Positions 50,936-60,060 of a stretch of 64,000 nt of DNA are shown here, in pieces. This DNA comes from VGWG01 sp964580075 (lineage in GTDB: Bacteria; Verrucomicrobiota; Kiritimatiellia; RFP12; JAAYNR01), in the NCBI GenBank assembly GCA_964580075.1, contig CAZOJL010000004.1, positions 1-64,000 of the forward strand, in the 5' to 3' direction. Made by a program: the position numbers and the translations under genes. Below the pieces are notes generated by a model that was not told the DNA's origin, did no database searches, and saw only the letters and a list, made by a program, of their open reading frames with translations. Every line of letters begins with the position of its first letter. The stretch's first letter is position 1.

Positions 50936-51856
50936 TCAGCTTCCTTTCTTGACGGGCACATGCGTGGCGGCGGCGACCGCCGCCTCCCATGCAGCGACAG
51001 TGACGGCCTCGGGGAAGGCGGAGTCGTCCATGGGAGCGGGCTTGCCGATGCGCTCGCTCTTCGACTGGCCGAGCGGATGGTACGGCATGAGGTTGACCTC
51101 GAGAATATGGTGAAGTCGGTTCGCCAAGGCTGCGATCCCGGCAAAATGGTCATCCCTGGCGTTGAGCCCGGGGATGATCGGGCAGCGCAAGATGGTCTTC
51201 GCCCCGAGCTGGTCGAGGCGGATCAGGTTGTCGACGATGACCTCCCGCAGCGCACCGGTATACTCCTGATGACGGGCGGGATCGGTCTCTTTGTAATCGT
51301 AGAGGAAGAGATCGACCAGGGGCATGATCTGTTCCAGCCGGTCGAATGGGGCAAAGCCGGAGGTCTCGATGCAGGTGTGGAGTCTGCGCCGCTTGGCCTC
51401 CTGGAGCAAGGCAAGGGTGAATTCGAATTGGAAGAGCGGTTCACCGCCCGAGATGGTCATGCCGCCGCCCGAGGTCTCATAAAATGGCTTGTCCTTCTCG
51501 ACCTCCGCGATCACTTCCGCGACGGTCATCTCCCGTCCGATGAGTTCGAGGGCCTTGGCGTAGCACTTCTCGGTGCAGACGCCGCAGCGCTGGCAAAGCT
51601 CCCGGCGGAAGGTGCGGTTCCCGTCCTCGCCCATGACGTGTCCGCCATGCGGACAGGCCTGGAAGCAGTGTCCGCAGCCGATGCACTTGGAGGGGATGAG
51701 CGAGATTTCGGCGGCTCTTTCCTGCGACTCCGGGTTGTGACACCAGAGGCAACGCAGGGGGCACCCCTTCAGGAAGACGGTCGTCCGTATGCCGGGTCCG
51801 TCGTGGATAGAGAACTTCTGGATGTCAAAGACGATGCCGTTCATGTCTATAATCAT
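50936..51856 (-). CDS. Glycyl-radical enzyme activating protein (radical SAM)
   Basis: The 306-aa protein has the radical-SAM CxxxCxxC motif in KGCPLRCLWCHNPE (C32, C36, C39). Two ferredoxin-like 4Fe-4S motifs follow: CIGCGHCFQACP (C58-C68) and CQRCGVCTEKCY (C88-C98), typical of activases of dehydratase- or lyase-type glycyl-radical enzymes rather than classical PflA. TISGGEPLFQFEF is the family's GGEP motif. It installs the glycyl radical on the enzyme encoded just upstream; the two genes overlap by 4 bp (ATGA). Confidence 0.92.
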   Translation of the reverse strand: MIIDMNGIVFDIQKFSIHDGPGIRTTVFLKGCPLRCLWCHNPESQERAAEISLIPSKCIGCGHCFQACPHGGHVMGEDGNRTFRRELCQRCGVCTEKCYAKALELIGREMTVAEVIAEVEKDKPFYETSGGGMTISGGEPLFQFEFTLALLQEAKRRRLHTCIETSGFAPFDRLEQIMPLVDLFLYDYKETDPARHQEYTGALREVIVDNLIRLDQLGAKTILRCPIIPGLNARDDHFAGIAALANRLHHILEVNLMPYHPLGQSKSERIGKPAPMDDSAFPEAVTVAAWEAAVAAATHVPVKKGS

Positions 51857-54201
51857 GACGTGTGCTTGGTGCGGGCGATGATGTGCTCCTGAAGATCGGG
51901 GGGAACCAGTTTGAACTTCTGGGAGAAGCCGGCGACACGCACCGGGATGTCCCCGTAGTGTTCCGGATCTCTTTGCGCCTGGCGGAGTTTATCGACCGTG
52001 ACGATGTTGAACTGAAGCTGGCCGATGTCCATCGCCAGGGCCGCACGTATGAGCGTGGTCAAGCGTTCGACACCCGCCTCCCCCTCGACCACGGCCGGAT
52101 CGAGCTCGATGATCGCCGCCGACGCCCCCGCCGCCCGGTCGTGTGGCAGGCGCGCGAGAGACTTGAGCATGGCGGTGGCGCCGCGCTCGTCGCGCCCCTG
52201 TTGTGCCGACAACGAATAGGCAATGGGTTCTCCGGCCTTGCGACCGTCCGGGGTGGCGCCCAGGCATTTTCCGAAATGCAGGTTGCAGAGAAAGGAGAAG
52301 AGATGAACGAAGTAGCGGCCGCCGAGGGGGCTGCGCAGGGTGTCCATCAGGTCGATGAAATGGTCGTCGACGCGTTTCGCGAGCAGGTCCACCTCCTCGG
52401 TGTCGTTGCCGTACTTCGGCGCGTCCCGCAGCAGTCTCTGCCGCAGCTCTTCCTTACCGGCGAAATCGGTTCGCAAGGCGTCCAGCAACTCAGCGGTGCC
52501 GAGCTGCTTCTCGTCGTAGACCAGCTTCTTGATCGCCATCAGGGAATCGGCGGTGTTGGCCGTGCCGAGGAGGCAGATGGAGTGGTAGTTGTAGACGGCG
52601 CCTCCGTCGGTAATGTCGCGCCCGCGGGCGATGCAATCGTCGGTCATGACCGACCAGCAGGGGAGGGGGCCGCGCTCACGCTGAAGCAGCTCGCCGCGGT
52701 TACAGTGATAGGCCATGCGCCTGGCGAAGAATTCGACCTGCGCCTGGTAGGCGTCGAAGAGGCTTTCGAACGTCGGATGGCTGCCGAGCGCGCCGGTCTT
52801 CGGCCCCAGTTGGACGCCGGTCCGCGGATCGGCGCCGTCGAACAAGGCCAGCTCGAGACACTTGGCGGCGTTGAACCAGCCCGACACGGCGTGCGGGTTG
52901 GCCTTGCCGGGGATGGTCAACTCGATGCAGCCAATGGGGGCGTAGTTCCGTGCGTCCTCGACGGCAATGCCACGGTCGGTCAAGGCCTTGATGAAGCAGG
53001 CGTCATTAAAGAGGAAGGGGATGCCGCCGCCCTCGACGATCAGTTCGGCGGCGAGACGGAGGAAGCGGGCCGGCGAGTTTTTGCTGACGCGGATGGAGAC
53101 GTCGCGGATGAACCCCACGTTCCGGGTGGCCTCAAGGATAAGGTAACTCAAGTCGTTGACGGCGCAGTTGCCGTTCCGGTCCACGCCGCCCAGCGTGATG
53201 GCCTGCACGTCGTAATCGAGATAGAGCTTGCAGGCCAGTTCCTCCATCAGTTCGAGCGCCGCGGCCCGCGTGAGCGAGCCGTCCGCGAGACCGGCCTGGC
53301 AGTAGGGGAAGAGGATCTGGTCGAGGCGACCGATCGAGTTGGCGTTGATGTGGTCCTCGCCGCAGGTGAGAATGTGCGCGAACCACAGCGCCTGGACCGC
53401 CTCATGGAAGTTGCGGGCGCCGCGGGCCGGCACCTGCGCGCAGACTTCGGCCATCCGCTCCAGCCGTGCCTTGTCTTTCGCATCGGCCGTAGCGGCCGCC
53501 CGCTCCGCCGCCAGTTCCGCATAGCGCTTGCCAAGGAGGATGCCCGCCTCGCAGACGCTCCGCGCCCCACGCCAGAAGTTCTCTTTCCGCGGAAAATCGG
53601 GGTCAATCAGGTCGCCGGACGCCAGAGCCGCATCAATCTCCTCCAGGATTCCGGCGAAACCGATGCGTATGACTTTGGCAATGTCGCGAACGCTATGGTT
53701 TTCAACCCACCCAATGGACCAAAAGACGTCCATGCCTGTGGCTCCACCCCAGCCACCCTTGCCGGACTCGCTGCCTGGCGCGGGGATCCCGACGTCTACC
53801 CGGAACGACCCCCTCGGCACTGCGGTGTCGGCGTCACTATTCCAAGCCCCGGCGCAGCGCCGGACCTTCTCCGCCTCCGCCGCGTCGATCCCGAACTCGG
53901 CAAAACGCACGGCGTACGCGGGGTTGTTTGAAGCGCCCAACCCGGTCTCCCAACTAACCGATGGCCGCAGGTGCTCGCCGGCCAAGGTCCAGTGCGGGCC
54001 GATGTCGACGGGCGCCAGAACAACCAGTTCGCGCAAGAACGCCGCCCGCCGCTGGACGCGCGATTGCTCCGCCGCGAACGACCGCCACAGGGCCACATCA
54101 CACAGCAGCGGATTGGCATTTCCCACGAAAGCGCCCTGCCGTGCCATGGCATCGGCCCGCAGGGTGGCGATGCGCGTTGAGAGATGATCGGATGCGATCA
54201 T
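51853..54201 (-). CDS. Glycyl-radical enzyme (PFL-like)
   Basis: The 782-aa protein has the catalytic Cys in YAPIGCIELTIPGK (C near residue 424, Glu two later) and the C-terminal radical loop VRVAGFSQKF (Gly near 754) followed by LQEHIIARTKH. A single Cys-x-Glu active site, rather than the Cys-Cys pair of pyruvate formate-lyase, points to a dehydratase, lyase or decarboxylase subtype, but the substrate is not obvious. Oxygen sensitivity of the radical implies anaerobic use. No microcompartment shell genes are nearby. It is coupled to its activase and adjacent to beta-galactosidase genes. Confidence 0.9.
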   Translation of the reverse strand: MIASDHLSTRIATLRADAMARQGAFVGNANPLLCDVALWRSFAAEQSRVQRRAAFLRELVVLAPVDIGPHWTLAGEHLRPSVSWETGLGASNNPAYAVRFAEFGIDAAEAEKVRRCAGAWNSDADTAVPRGSFRVDVGIPAPGSESGKGGWGGATGMDVFWSIGWVENHSVRDIAKVIRIGFAGILEEIDAALASGDLIDPDFPRKENFWRGARSVCEAGILLGKRYAELAAERAAATADAKDKARLERMAEVCAQVPARGARNFHEAVQALWFAHILTCGEDHINANSIGRLDQILFPYCQAGLADGSLTRAAALELMEELACKLYLDYDVQAITLGGVDRNGNCAVNDLSYLILEATRNVGFIRDVSIRVSKNSPARFLRLAAELIVEGGGIPFLFNDACFIKALTDRGIAVEDARNYAPIGCIELTIPGKANPHAVSGWFNAAKCLELALFDGADPRTGVQLGPKTGALGSHPTFESLFDAYQAQVEFFARRMAYHCNRGELLQRERGPLPCWSVMTDDCIARGRDITDGGAVYNYHSICLLGTANTADSLMAIKKLVYDEKQLGTAELLDALRTDFAGKEELRQRLLRDAPKYGNDTEEVDLLAKRVDDHFIDLMDTLRSPLGGRYFVHLFSFLCNLHFGKCLGATPDGRKAGEPIAYSLSAQQGRDERGATAMLKSLARLPHDRAAGASAAIIELDPAVVEGEAGVERLTTLIRAALAMDIGQLQFNIVTVDKLRQAQRDPEHYGDIPVRVAGFSQKFKLVPPDLQEHIIARTKHTS

Positions 54202-54225
54202 AAGCTCTTATGCTCCTTTGCGAAC

Positions 54226-54240
54226 GCGGGCTTCGCCCGC
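54226..54240. terminator. Small GC hairpin between lacZ-type and glycyl-radical genes
   Basis: GCGGGC-TTC-GCCCGC lies downstream of the GH2 gene (minus strand) and about 25 bp upstream of the glycyl-radical gene. No T-run follows on that strand, so terminator function is uncertain. Confidence 0.35.
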
Positions 54241-54287
54241 AACCCAAGTTTGTGCGTGTGTGGGTATGTGCGTATGTGCGACCCTTT

Positions 54288-57200
54288 TTACGCTGGATCC
54301 GGCACGCGGCGCGCCTGCAGCGCGGCGGGCAGCGCCTCCAAGTTGGCGGGCGCCAGCCGTACGGTGAAGGTCGCTTCCGTCATCGGGATGCGGTATTGAG
54401 GCAGCGTGGCGGGGGCCAGCGTGCCGTTGCCGACGCCGTTAATGGCGTGGTCGAGCTGCAGGATGGTCGCGTCGGCGGCCACCAGTTCGTGGATGTGCTT
54501 CGCCTCTTCGAGCATCGCCTGCGTGTAATGCGAGGCGTTGACGTGGAGGGTCGGTTGGCCGCCGATGAAGAGTCCGCGACCCTGCAGGTCGGTCAGCGCC
54601 GCCCAGCGTACGTCCAGCTTCTCGCCGTGATGCTGCGGCGTCACGTAGTTCACGTATTCATTCCTGACCGTGCTGCGATAGACGTCCAGCCGTCCGCTCT
54701 GCCGACGGTCGGGGTAGCATTCGTGAGGTCCGAGGCCGTACCAGGCGTAGTTTTCGCAGGCGGCGGGCAGGACCAGCTCCAGCCCGATGCGCGGCAGCGA
54801 ACCGAGCCAATCCTTCGTGTTTTGCGGCGTCACCGTCGTGGTGAGCACCACGTCACTGCTTCCGTAGACCGTCCACACCTGGCGCACCGCGAAGCGCACC
54901 TTGTTGCCATAGGGTTGCAACAAACCGTTAACGCCGATCTGCGCGACGGCGTGGCGCACGTCGACCAACTCGACGGATTGCGTTTCCCACAACAGGCGGT
55001 TACAGCCGACCCGGCGCCACTCATTGGCCTGCCCCCGTTCATTGTCCACCGGCGACTTCCACAGCTTCACCTGCGGTCCGGCCAACAGCAGGTCGACGCC
55101 CGCCGCCTGCCAGCGCGCCAGCGTACCGGTTGCTGTATCGAATTCCAGGCGGAAGTCCTCGCCCGCCAGGACAATGGCGCGGGCGGAGTCGCGGACGCAC
55201 AGCGCCGGCATGGCGGAGATCGGCACCCTCTGCATGGACTTCATGGCTACCGGCAGCGCGAGCTGAATATGTGCCATTTCGAAACCGGCGGCGCACCACG
55301 GTGTGCCGGTCTTGCGCGTGAAGGAGAGGTCTAGTACGTATTCCGCGCCCGGCGTGGTTGCCGGAAGCGTGTAGGGGAGGGCGATCTCGCCGGTCTCCCA
55401 GGGGCCGATGGCGGGTAGCTCGACGTCGCCTTCCTGCAGCATGCGGCCTTCGCAGGAGATTGTCCAGCGGCAGGCCAGCGCGTTCAGCGCGGCGTGGTCA
55501 AAGCGGTTGCGCAGGGTCAGTTTGCCCTTATTCAGCTCGTTGGCGATCACGTCGACCGGCTGCAGCACCCACTTGTATTCGATGAGGCTGGTGTGTACGT
55601 CGCGATCCGGGCCGATCAGTCCACCAATGTGAAAGTTGCCGTCGTTCGGCTGATCGCCGTAGTCGCCGCCATATGCGAACCATTCTTTCCCGTCGGTCGT
55701 GCGGCGCAGGCCATGATCCACCCACTGCCAGATGCAGCCGCCGATCAGCGCCGGGTATTTGTAGATGATGTCCCAGTACTCTTTGAAGCTGCCGCAGCCG
55801 TTACCCATGGCGTGCAGGTATTCGCAAAGATAGATCGGCCGCGCGTCGTGGTCGAGTGGTTCGTTCGCCATCCGTTCCAGCACTTCCACGGACTGGTACA
55901 TGAAGGAGATGACGTCCGGGCCGTCGGGATACTTCGCCATCGGGTGTTGCCAGGCGCCGCCGCCGTTCTCCTTCTCGCTGGTCCCCCACGCGGATGCGCC
56001 CTCGTAATGGATCATGCGCGTCGGATCGAGTTCTCGAATGGCGGCGATCATGGCCAGGTGATTGGCGCCGTAGCCGGATTCGTTGCCCAACGACCACCAG
56101 ATGATGCTGGGGTGATTCTTGTCGCGCTCCACCATTCGCACCGCGCGATCCACGTAGGCGTCTTTCCAATCGGGATGGTCGCTGATTTCGTTCCAGTTTC
56201 CGACTATACAAAAGCCGTGGCATTCCAGGTCCGCTTCATCGATGACATAGATGCCGTAGCGGTCGCAGAGATCGAACCAGCGCGGGTCGTTCGAATAATG
56301 CGAGGTGCGCGCGCAGTTCACGTTGTACTGCTTCATCAACGTGGCGTCGCGCTCCATGGAATCGTAATTGATGGCCTGGCCGAGGTCGGGGTGAATCTCG
56401 TGGCGGTTGACGCCGCGCAGTTTCACTGGCTTGCCGTTGACCAGCAGCGCGCGCCTTTTCACTTCGATCTGGCGGAAGCCCACCGTCACCCGCTGCACCT
56501 GCAGCGTCGTCCCGGCGGGATCCTGCAACTCGACCAGCAGGTCGTAGAAATACGGATCGTCCGCCGACCACTGACGCGGGGCGGCAATGGGCGCGGTGAT
56601 GTCGACCGCCGCTTCCGTGCCGGCCTTCGGCGCTTCGACGCGCGAAGAGCCGGAATACACGACTTTTCCATTGGCATCGAGCAGTCGCGTGCGTAGGGTG
56701 TAGGCGCCGGCCGCCGCGGCTTCATTTTTCACCGCGACACGCAGGTCGAGGGTGGCGTTGGTATAGGCACTATCAAAGGGCGTCCGCACACGAATGTCGC
56801 GCACGCGAATTTGCGGCAGGGTGATGAGCGCCACGTTGCGGAAGATGCCGCTCAGCCGCCAGTAATCCTGGTCCTCCATGTAGGTGCCGTCGCTGTACTG
56901 CATCACCTGCACGGCCAGCAGGTTCTCGCCCGGCTGCACCCTCGCGGTGATGTCGAACTCGCTGGGCAGATGCGCGCCCTGACTGTAACCGACTTTCTCG
57001 CCGTTCACCCACACGTAAAAAGCGGAGTTCACGCCGCCGAAGCGCAGGTATACGCGTTGTCCCGCCCACTCGGCAGGCAGCGTGAAGGTGCGGCGGTAGC
57101 ACCCGGTCGGATTGGCCTTCGGCACGTGCGGTGGGTTCACCGGAATGGGGTAGCGCGCGTTCACGTACAGCGGGTGGCCGTGCCCGTGCATTTGCCAGTT

Positions 57201-57449
57201 ACTCGGCACCGGGATGCGTCCCCAGCCCGCGAGCGGGAAATCCGCGCGGAAGAAGCCTTCCGGCACGTCGTCCGGACCGGCGGCCAGGTGGAAATCCCAC
57301 TCGCCGTTCAAGCAGCGGTAACAGGGCGAGGCGCCGGGGGCGCCGGCAAGGGCGCCGGCTTCATCGGCAAAGGGCACCAGCGCCGCGCGCGCGGCTTCGC
57401 GACCCTGTTGCAGAACGAGGGGATTCTCCCAATCGTTGACGGATTTCAT
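54288..57449 (-). CDS. lacZ: GH2 beta-galactosidase, LacZ-type (long form)
   Basis: The 1053-aa protein follows E. coli LacZ in length and order: jelly-roll domain (LNGEWDFHLAAGP, PVPSNWQMHGHGHPLYVN), Ig-like domain, barrel with RHEIHPDLGQ, ARTSHYSNDPRWFDLCDRYG, acid/base Glu in WWSLGNESGYG (about 454) and nucleophile Glu in YLCEYLHAMGNG (about 542), Ig-like domain, and the LacZ-specific C-terminal domain 5 (YGLGPHECYPDRR, HGEKLDVRW). It hydrolyses beta-galactosides. No signal peptide, so it acts on imported sugars. It lies upstream of the glycyl-radical genes on the same strand. Confidence 0.93.
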   Translation of the reverse strand: MKSVNDWENPLVLQQGREAARAALVPFADEAGALAGAPGASPCYRCLNGEWDFHLAAGPDDVPEGFFRADFPLAGWGRIPVPSNWQMHGHGHPLYVNARYPIPVNPPHVPKANPTGCYRRTFTLPAEWAGQRVYLRFGGVNSAFYVWVNGEKVGYSQGAHLPSEFDITARVQPGENLLAVQVMQYSDGTYMEDQDYWRLSGIFRNVALITLPQIRVRDIRVRTPFDSAYTNATLDLRVAVKNEAAAAGAYTLRTRLLDANGKVVYSGSSRVEAPKAGTEAAVDITAPIAAPRQWSADDPYFYDLLVELQDPAGTTLQVQRVTVGFRQIEVKRRALLVNGKPVKLRGVNRHEIHPDLGQAINYDSMERDATLMKQYNVNCARTSHYSNDPRWFDLCDRYGIYVIDEADLECHGFCIVGNWNEISDHPDWKDAYVDRAVRMVERDKNHPSIIWWSLGNESGYGANHLAMIAAIRELDPTRMIHYEGASAWGTSEKENGGGAWQHPMAKYPDGPDVISFMYQSVEVLERMANEPLDHDARPIYLCEYLHAMGNGCGSFKEYWDIIYKYPALIGGCIWQWVDHGLRRTTDGKEWFAYGGDYGDQPNDGNFHIGGLIGPDRDVHTSLIEYKWVLQPVDVIANELNKGKLTLRNRFDHAALNALACRWTISCEGRMLQEGDVELPAIGPWETGEIALPYTLPATTPGAEYVLDLSFTRKTGTPWCAAGFEMAHIQLALPVAMKSMQRVPISAMPALCVRDSARAIVLAGEDFRLEFDTATGTLARWQAAGVDLLLAGPQVKLWKSPVDNERGQANEWRRVGCNRLLWETQSVELVDVRHAVAQIGVNGLLQPYGNKVRFAVRQVWTVYGSSDVVLTTTVTPQNTKDWLGSLPRIGLELVLPAACENYAWYGLGPHECYPDRRQSGRLDVYRSTVRNEYVNYVTPQHHGEKLDVRWAALTDLQGRGLFIGGQPTLHVNASHYTQAMLEEAKHIHELVAADATILQLDHAINGVGNGTLAPATLPQYRIPMTEATFTVRLAPANLEALPAALQARRVPDPA

Positions 57450-57711
57450 CGATGCGTTGCTCCTCGAAGGGTGGTATGGACGGTGAGCAGGTTAACAGAT
57501 CAGGGGGAAGATGTCGCGGGGAAAGTCTTGTTGTAACAAAGTTCCGACACGCGCGTCAGAGGGATAAAGATGAAGGAAGTTGCCAATGCGGTCGTTCGAT
57601 CCGCTCAGGTCTCCCAGTCGGAAATCCACCACGGCCAGTCGCGCTTCACAGGAGATCTTGCCGTTGGGCGTCTTCTGATGCGGCAGCGCTTGAACGGGGT
57701 CGTATTTGCGG
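57450..57711. other. Gap between lacZ-type and GH42-like genes
   Basis: No gene or clear repeat is seen in these 262 bp. It must hold the lacZ promoter, but no convincing -35/-10 pair was found. Confidence 0.3.
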
Positions 57712-59406
57712 TCACCGCACCTGCACGATCGTATTCGGCTCGACCGTGTGCATGATCCCGTTCACGGCGCTTCGCACGGGAGCATCGGTGGGGTTGTAGA
57801 GGAATGCTCGGCCGCTTTCAAAAACAACACCGCATACGCCGTCAATCTCGGTGCAGACCGCGGGAATCGGCGCCTTCCCACAGGGCGGCTCGACATAAAA
57901 CCACTTGCGCAGAAGCGCGAGCGTGTCATCTTCGCCGGTGGCGCTCACGCCGTACAGAAGTCCTGCTTTGCGGAACTCTGGGCCCCTGTTCCCGAATAGG
58001 AGCGCCCCTTCGACGGACTCGATGCTGCCGGTGTAGAGGAATATGCCGCCTTCTTCCACCCAGCTCCAGATCTTCTCCGCGGTGGAGGCTTCCATGACAT
58101 TGCCCTCCAGATGGATGAGATAGTCGTACACCTCGAGCGCACCGTCGGAGATCAAGCGCTCGTCGGCCAGGTCGAAGTGCACGAGATGGCGCAGCTTGCC
58201 GCCGATGCGCATCATCTCGCGCGCCAGGCCCTGCGTGTAATTCAAGCGCAGCCAGGTGGACGGCAGCAGCACGCACGCCTTGACGACCGGCTTGTCCTGC
58301 ATCATGAACGATTCATATTTCACAAGCTGTGCCGCATTGTCCGGCTGCACGGGATTACTGTGCCAATCCCAGAAGCCTTCGAGCCCCGTGCACAATGCCT
58401 CAAACACGCGTGCGCAGTAGCGCTTGGCGTCGATGCCCGAAGGGGGCTCGCTCCACATGGGCACACCGTAGAACTTGCACGCCGTGGAGATCTGGACAAG
58501 CTGCCCGCAGGCGTTGCCGAGATAATCCATGAAGCCGCCGTGCGTCGAGCGCACCCTGACGCCTTCCTGTGCGGCAAGCTTCACCAGCGCGGTGTTGTCC
58601 TGGCAGATGCGCAGGTCCATGTCGGCGCCGCCGAGGGGCAGGAGCTTGTACGGGGTGTCGAAATGCCGGTTTGCGCTTCGCAGCCATTCGCGCGTGTAGC
58701 GGACCATTCCGTCGTAGTACCATTCGACGAAATCAAGGAAGTGCCGCCGGGCTGCCGGAGTGGCGGGATAGACAACATCCTCATCAGACGCCAGGGTTGT
58801 GCCCCAGCGCGCGTTGAGCCCGTGGATTCCGCCGAATGTGGCGAGCATGGTCCGGCGAAAATCGGCACGTGCCTTCGGCTCGGCGCACCAGAACCCGTAA
58901 TGGTTGTGCGTATTGCCGAAGCGCTTCTGCCAATCCGCCCGCTGGCCGGGATCGTTTACACGGCAGCCCGCCATGACCATGCACTCGCCGTAGTCGCCGT
59001 GAATCCCCGTGAACATCGCGGCGATAGTATCTGTGCCGCGGCCGTAGTGGCTTTCCAGGGCGGCCATCCCGTATTCCAGGAACTCCAGCGCCAACGGTTC
59101 CCACAGTGAAAAAGCCTCGACCGATTCGTTGTCCTCGAGACAGGTCATGCGGTCGTATCGATGTGCCGTGCGGTACCACACGGGCGGGAACGCGAAATGC
59201 GGGAAGAAGATCCAGTGTGCCCCGGCGTCCTTCACCTGCTTGAGTTTTGCATCGAACGCCGCCCAGTCCCAGATGCCCGGGGCGGTCTCGTTCGTACTGA
59301 TGTGGTCGCTGTCGGTCTGAAAGAAGGTAAAGCCAAGCTCCAGACAGCGCTTGAAGTTGTCCGGTTCGCCTGCGTAAGTGCCACGGATCATCGGCTTTAA
59401 TGACAT
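57712..59406 (-). CDS. GH42-like TIM-barrel glycosidase
   Basis: The 564-aa protein begins GTYAGEPDNFKRCLELGFTF and has an NETAPGIWDWAAFDAKL segment like those of GH42/GH14-type barrels. GIHGDYGECM (about residues 133-142) contains a plausible acid/base Glu, and MWSEPPSGIDAKRY (about 320) a possible nucleophile. A trimerisation-like alpha/beta domain follows (VVKACVLLPSTWLRLNYTQG, YDYLIHLEGNVM). No signal peptide. Family placement is by pattern only; it could be a GH-A clan member of unassigned family. It lies upstream of the LacZ-type gene on the same strand. Confidence 0.6.
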   Translation of the reverse strand: MSLKPMIRGTYAGEPDNFKRCLELGFTFFQTDSDHISTNETAPGIWDWAAFDAKLKQVKDAGAHWIFFPHFAFPPVWYRTAHRYDRMTCLEDNESVEAFSLWEPLALEFLEYGMAALESHYGRGTDTIAAMFTGIHGDYGECMVMAGCRVNDPGQRADWQKRFGNTHNHYGFWCAEPKARADFRRTMLATFGGIHGLNARWGTTLASDEDVVYPATPAARRHFLDFVEWYYDGMVRYTREWLRSANRHFDTPYKLLPLGGADMDLRICQDNTALVKLAAQEGVRVRSTHGGFMDYLGNACGQLVQISTACKFYGVPMWSEPPSGIDAKRYCARVFEALCTGLEGFWDWHSNPVQPDNAAQLVKYESFMMQDKPVVKACVLLPSTWLRLNYTQGLAREMMRIGGKLRHLVHFDLADERLISDGALEVYDYLIHLEGNVMEASTAEKIWSWVEEGGIFLYTGSIESVEGALLFGNRGPEFRKAGLLYGVSATGEDDTLALLRKWFYVEPPCGKAPIPAVCTEIDGVCGVVFESGRAFLYNPTDAPVRSAVNGIMHTVEPNTIVQVR

Positions 59407-59943
59407 GTTTTAGCCCTCTTGTCTTCACCTGACGATCTGTCCATGTTTTATCGCATTTCGGCTGGTGCCGGCCCGCGCGGAACAAAAAATGCCAAATTGA
59501 GAATTGTTGGACGTCAGGCGAGGAGCTTGACAGAAGCGGGGACGACCGTCAAGATTCTATCGACTCTAAGAACTGCCGGATTTGGAAGGGTGGAAGATCG
59601 GACGAACATGTGACATAGCCCTAAGGAGGCGCTTGCAAAACCTCCTTCGTCGGTTCTCCAAGAGCCTCTGACGGGTTCTCGCAGGTTCTCGGGGACAGGG
59701 CATCTATGCCTAGGATCGGCGCGTCCAGCCCCAGGCTCATCTCCATGGACTCAATCGCCCTCAGCCGGTCCGCCGCGTTCCGCGCGTGCAGAATCCAGCC
59801 GCCCGGTCGCGGTGCCAGCCTTGCTTCGACAGGCCCGCCGGCCGTAAGGATCAAAGAATAGCCCCGCGGGTGAATATTTTCAGGAAGAAAATGGAACGGA
59901 AGGTCCGTTCCTTGGGATTCCTATATTTTGATGGTCTTTTAAG
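59407..59943. other. Non-coding stretch before tRNA-Lys
   Basis: It contains TGAGAATTGTTG (59498-59509), one base different from the right terminus of family A elements, and GGCGCTTGCAAAACCTCC near 59630, complementary to a motif near 24065. A 77-codon open frame at 59621-59854 begins with TTG and has no recognisable domain. Confidence 0.35.
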
Positions 59944-60019
59944 TGGTAGGCCGCGCGGGGATCGAACCCGCGACCACATGATTAAAAGTCATGTGCTCTA
60001 CCAACTGAGCTAGCGGCCT
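59944..60019 (-). tRNA. tRNA-Lys (anticodon UUU)
   Basis: On the minus strand the 76-nt gene has acceptor AGGCCGC/GCGGCCT, D-arm GCTCAGTTGGTAGAGC, anticodon arm CATGACTTTTAATCATG with anticodon TTT, T-arm GCGGGTTCGATCCCCGC and an encoded CCA (59944-59946). All stems pair fully. Confidence 0.97.
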
Positions 60020-60060
60020 TCAGAAAACGGGCTAGATGAAAACAGAATTGAGGGATTCTG

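Noticed and set aside
51862..53931. Long plus-strand open frame opposite the glycyl-radical enzyme gene
   Set aside because: It mirrors the real gene, which carries the C-x-E and glycyl-radical motifs; the plus-strand product has no recognisable feature.
59621..59854. 77-codon minus-strand frame upstream of tRNA-Lys
   Set aside because: TTG start, no ribosome site and no domain; could be a gene remnant but cannot be supported.
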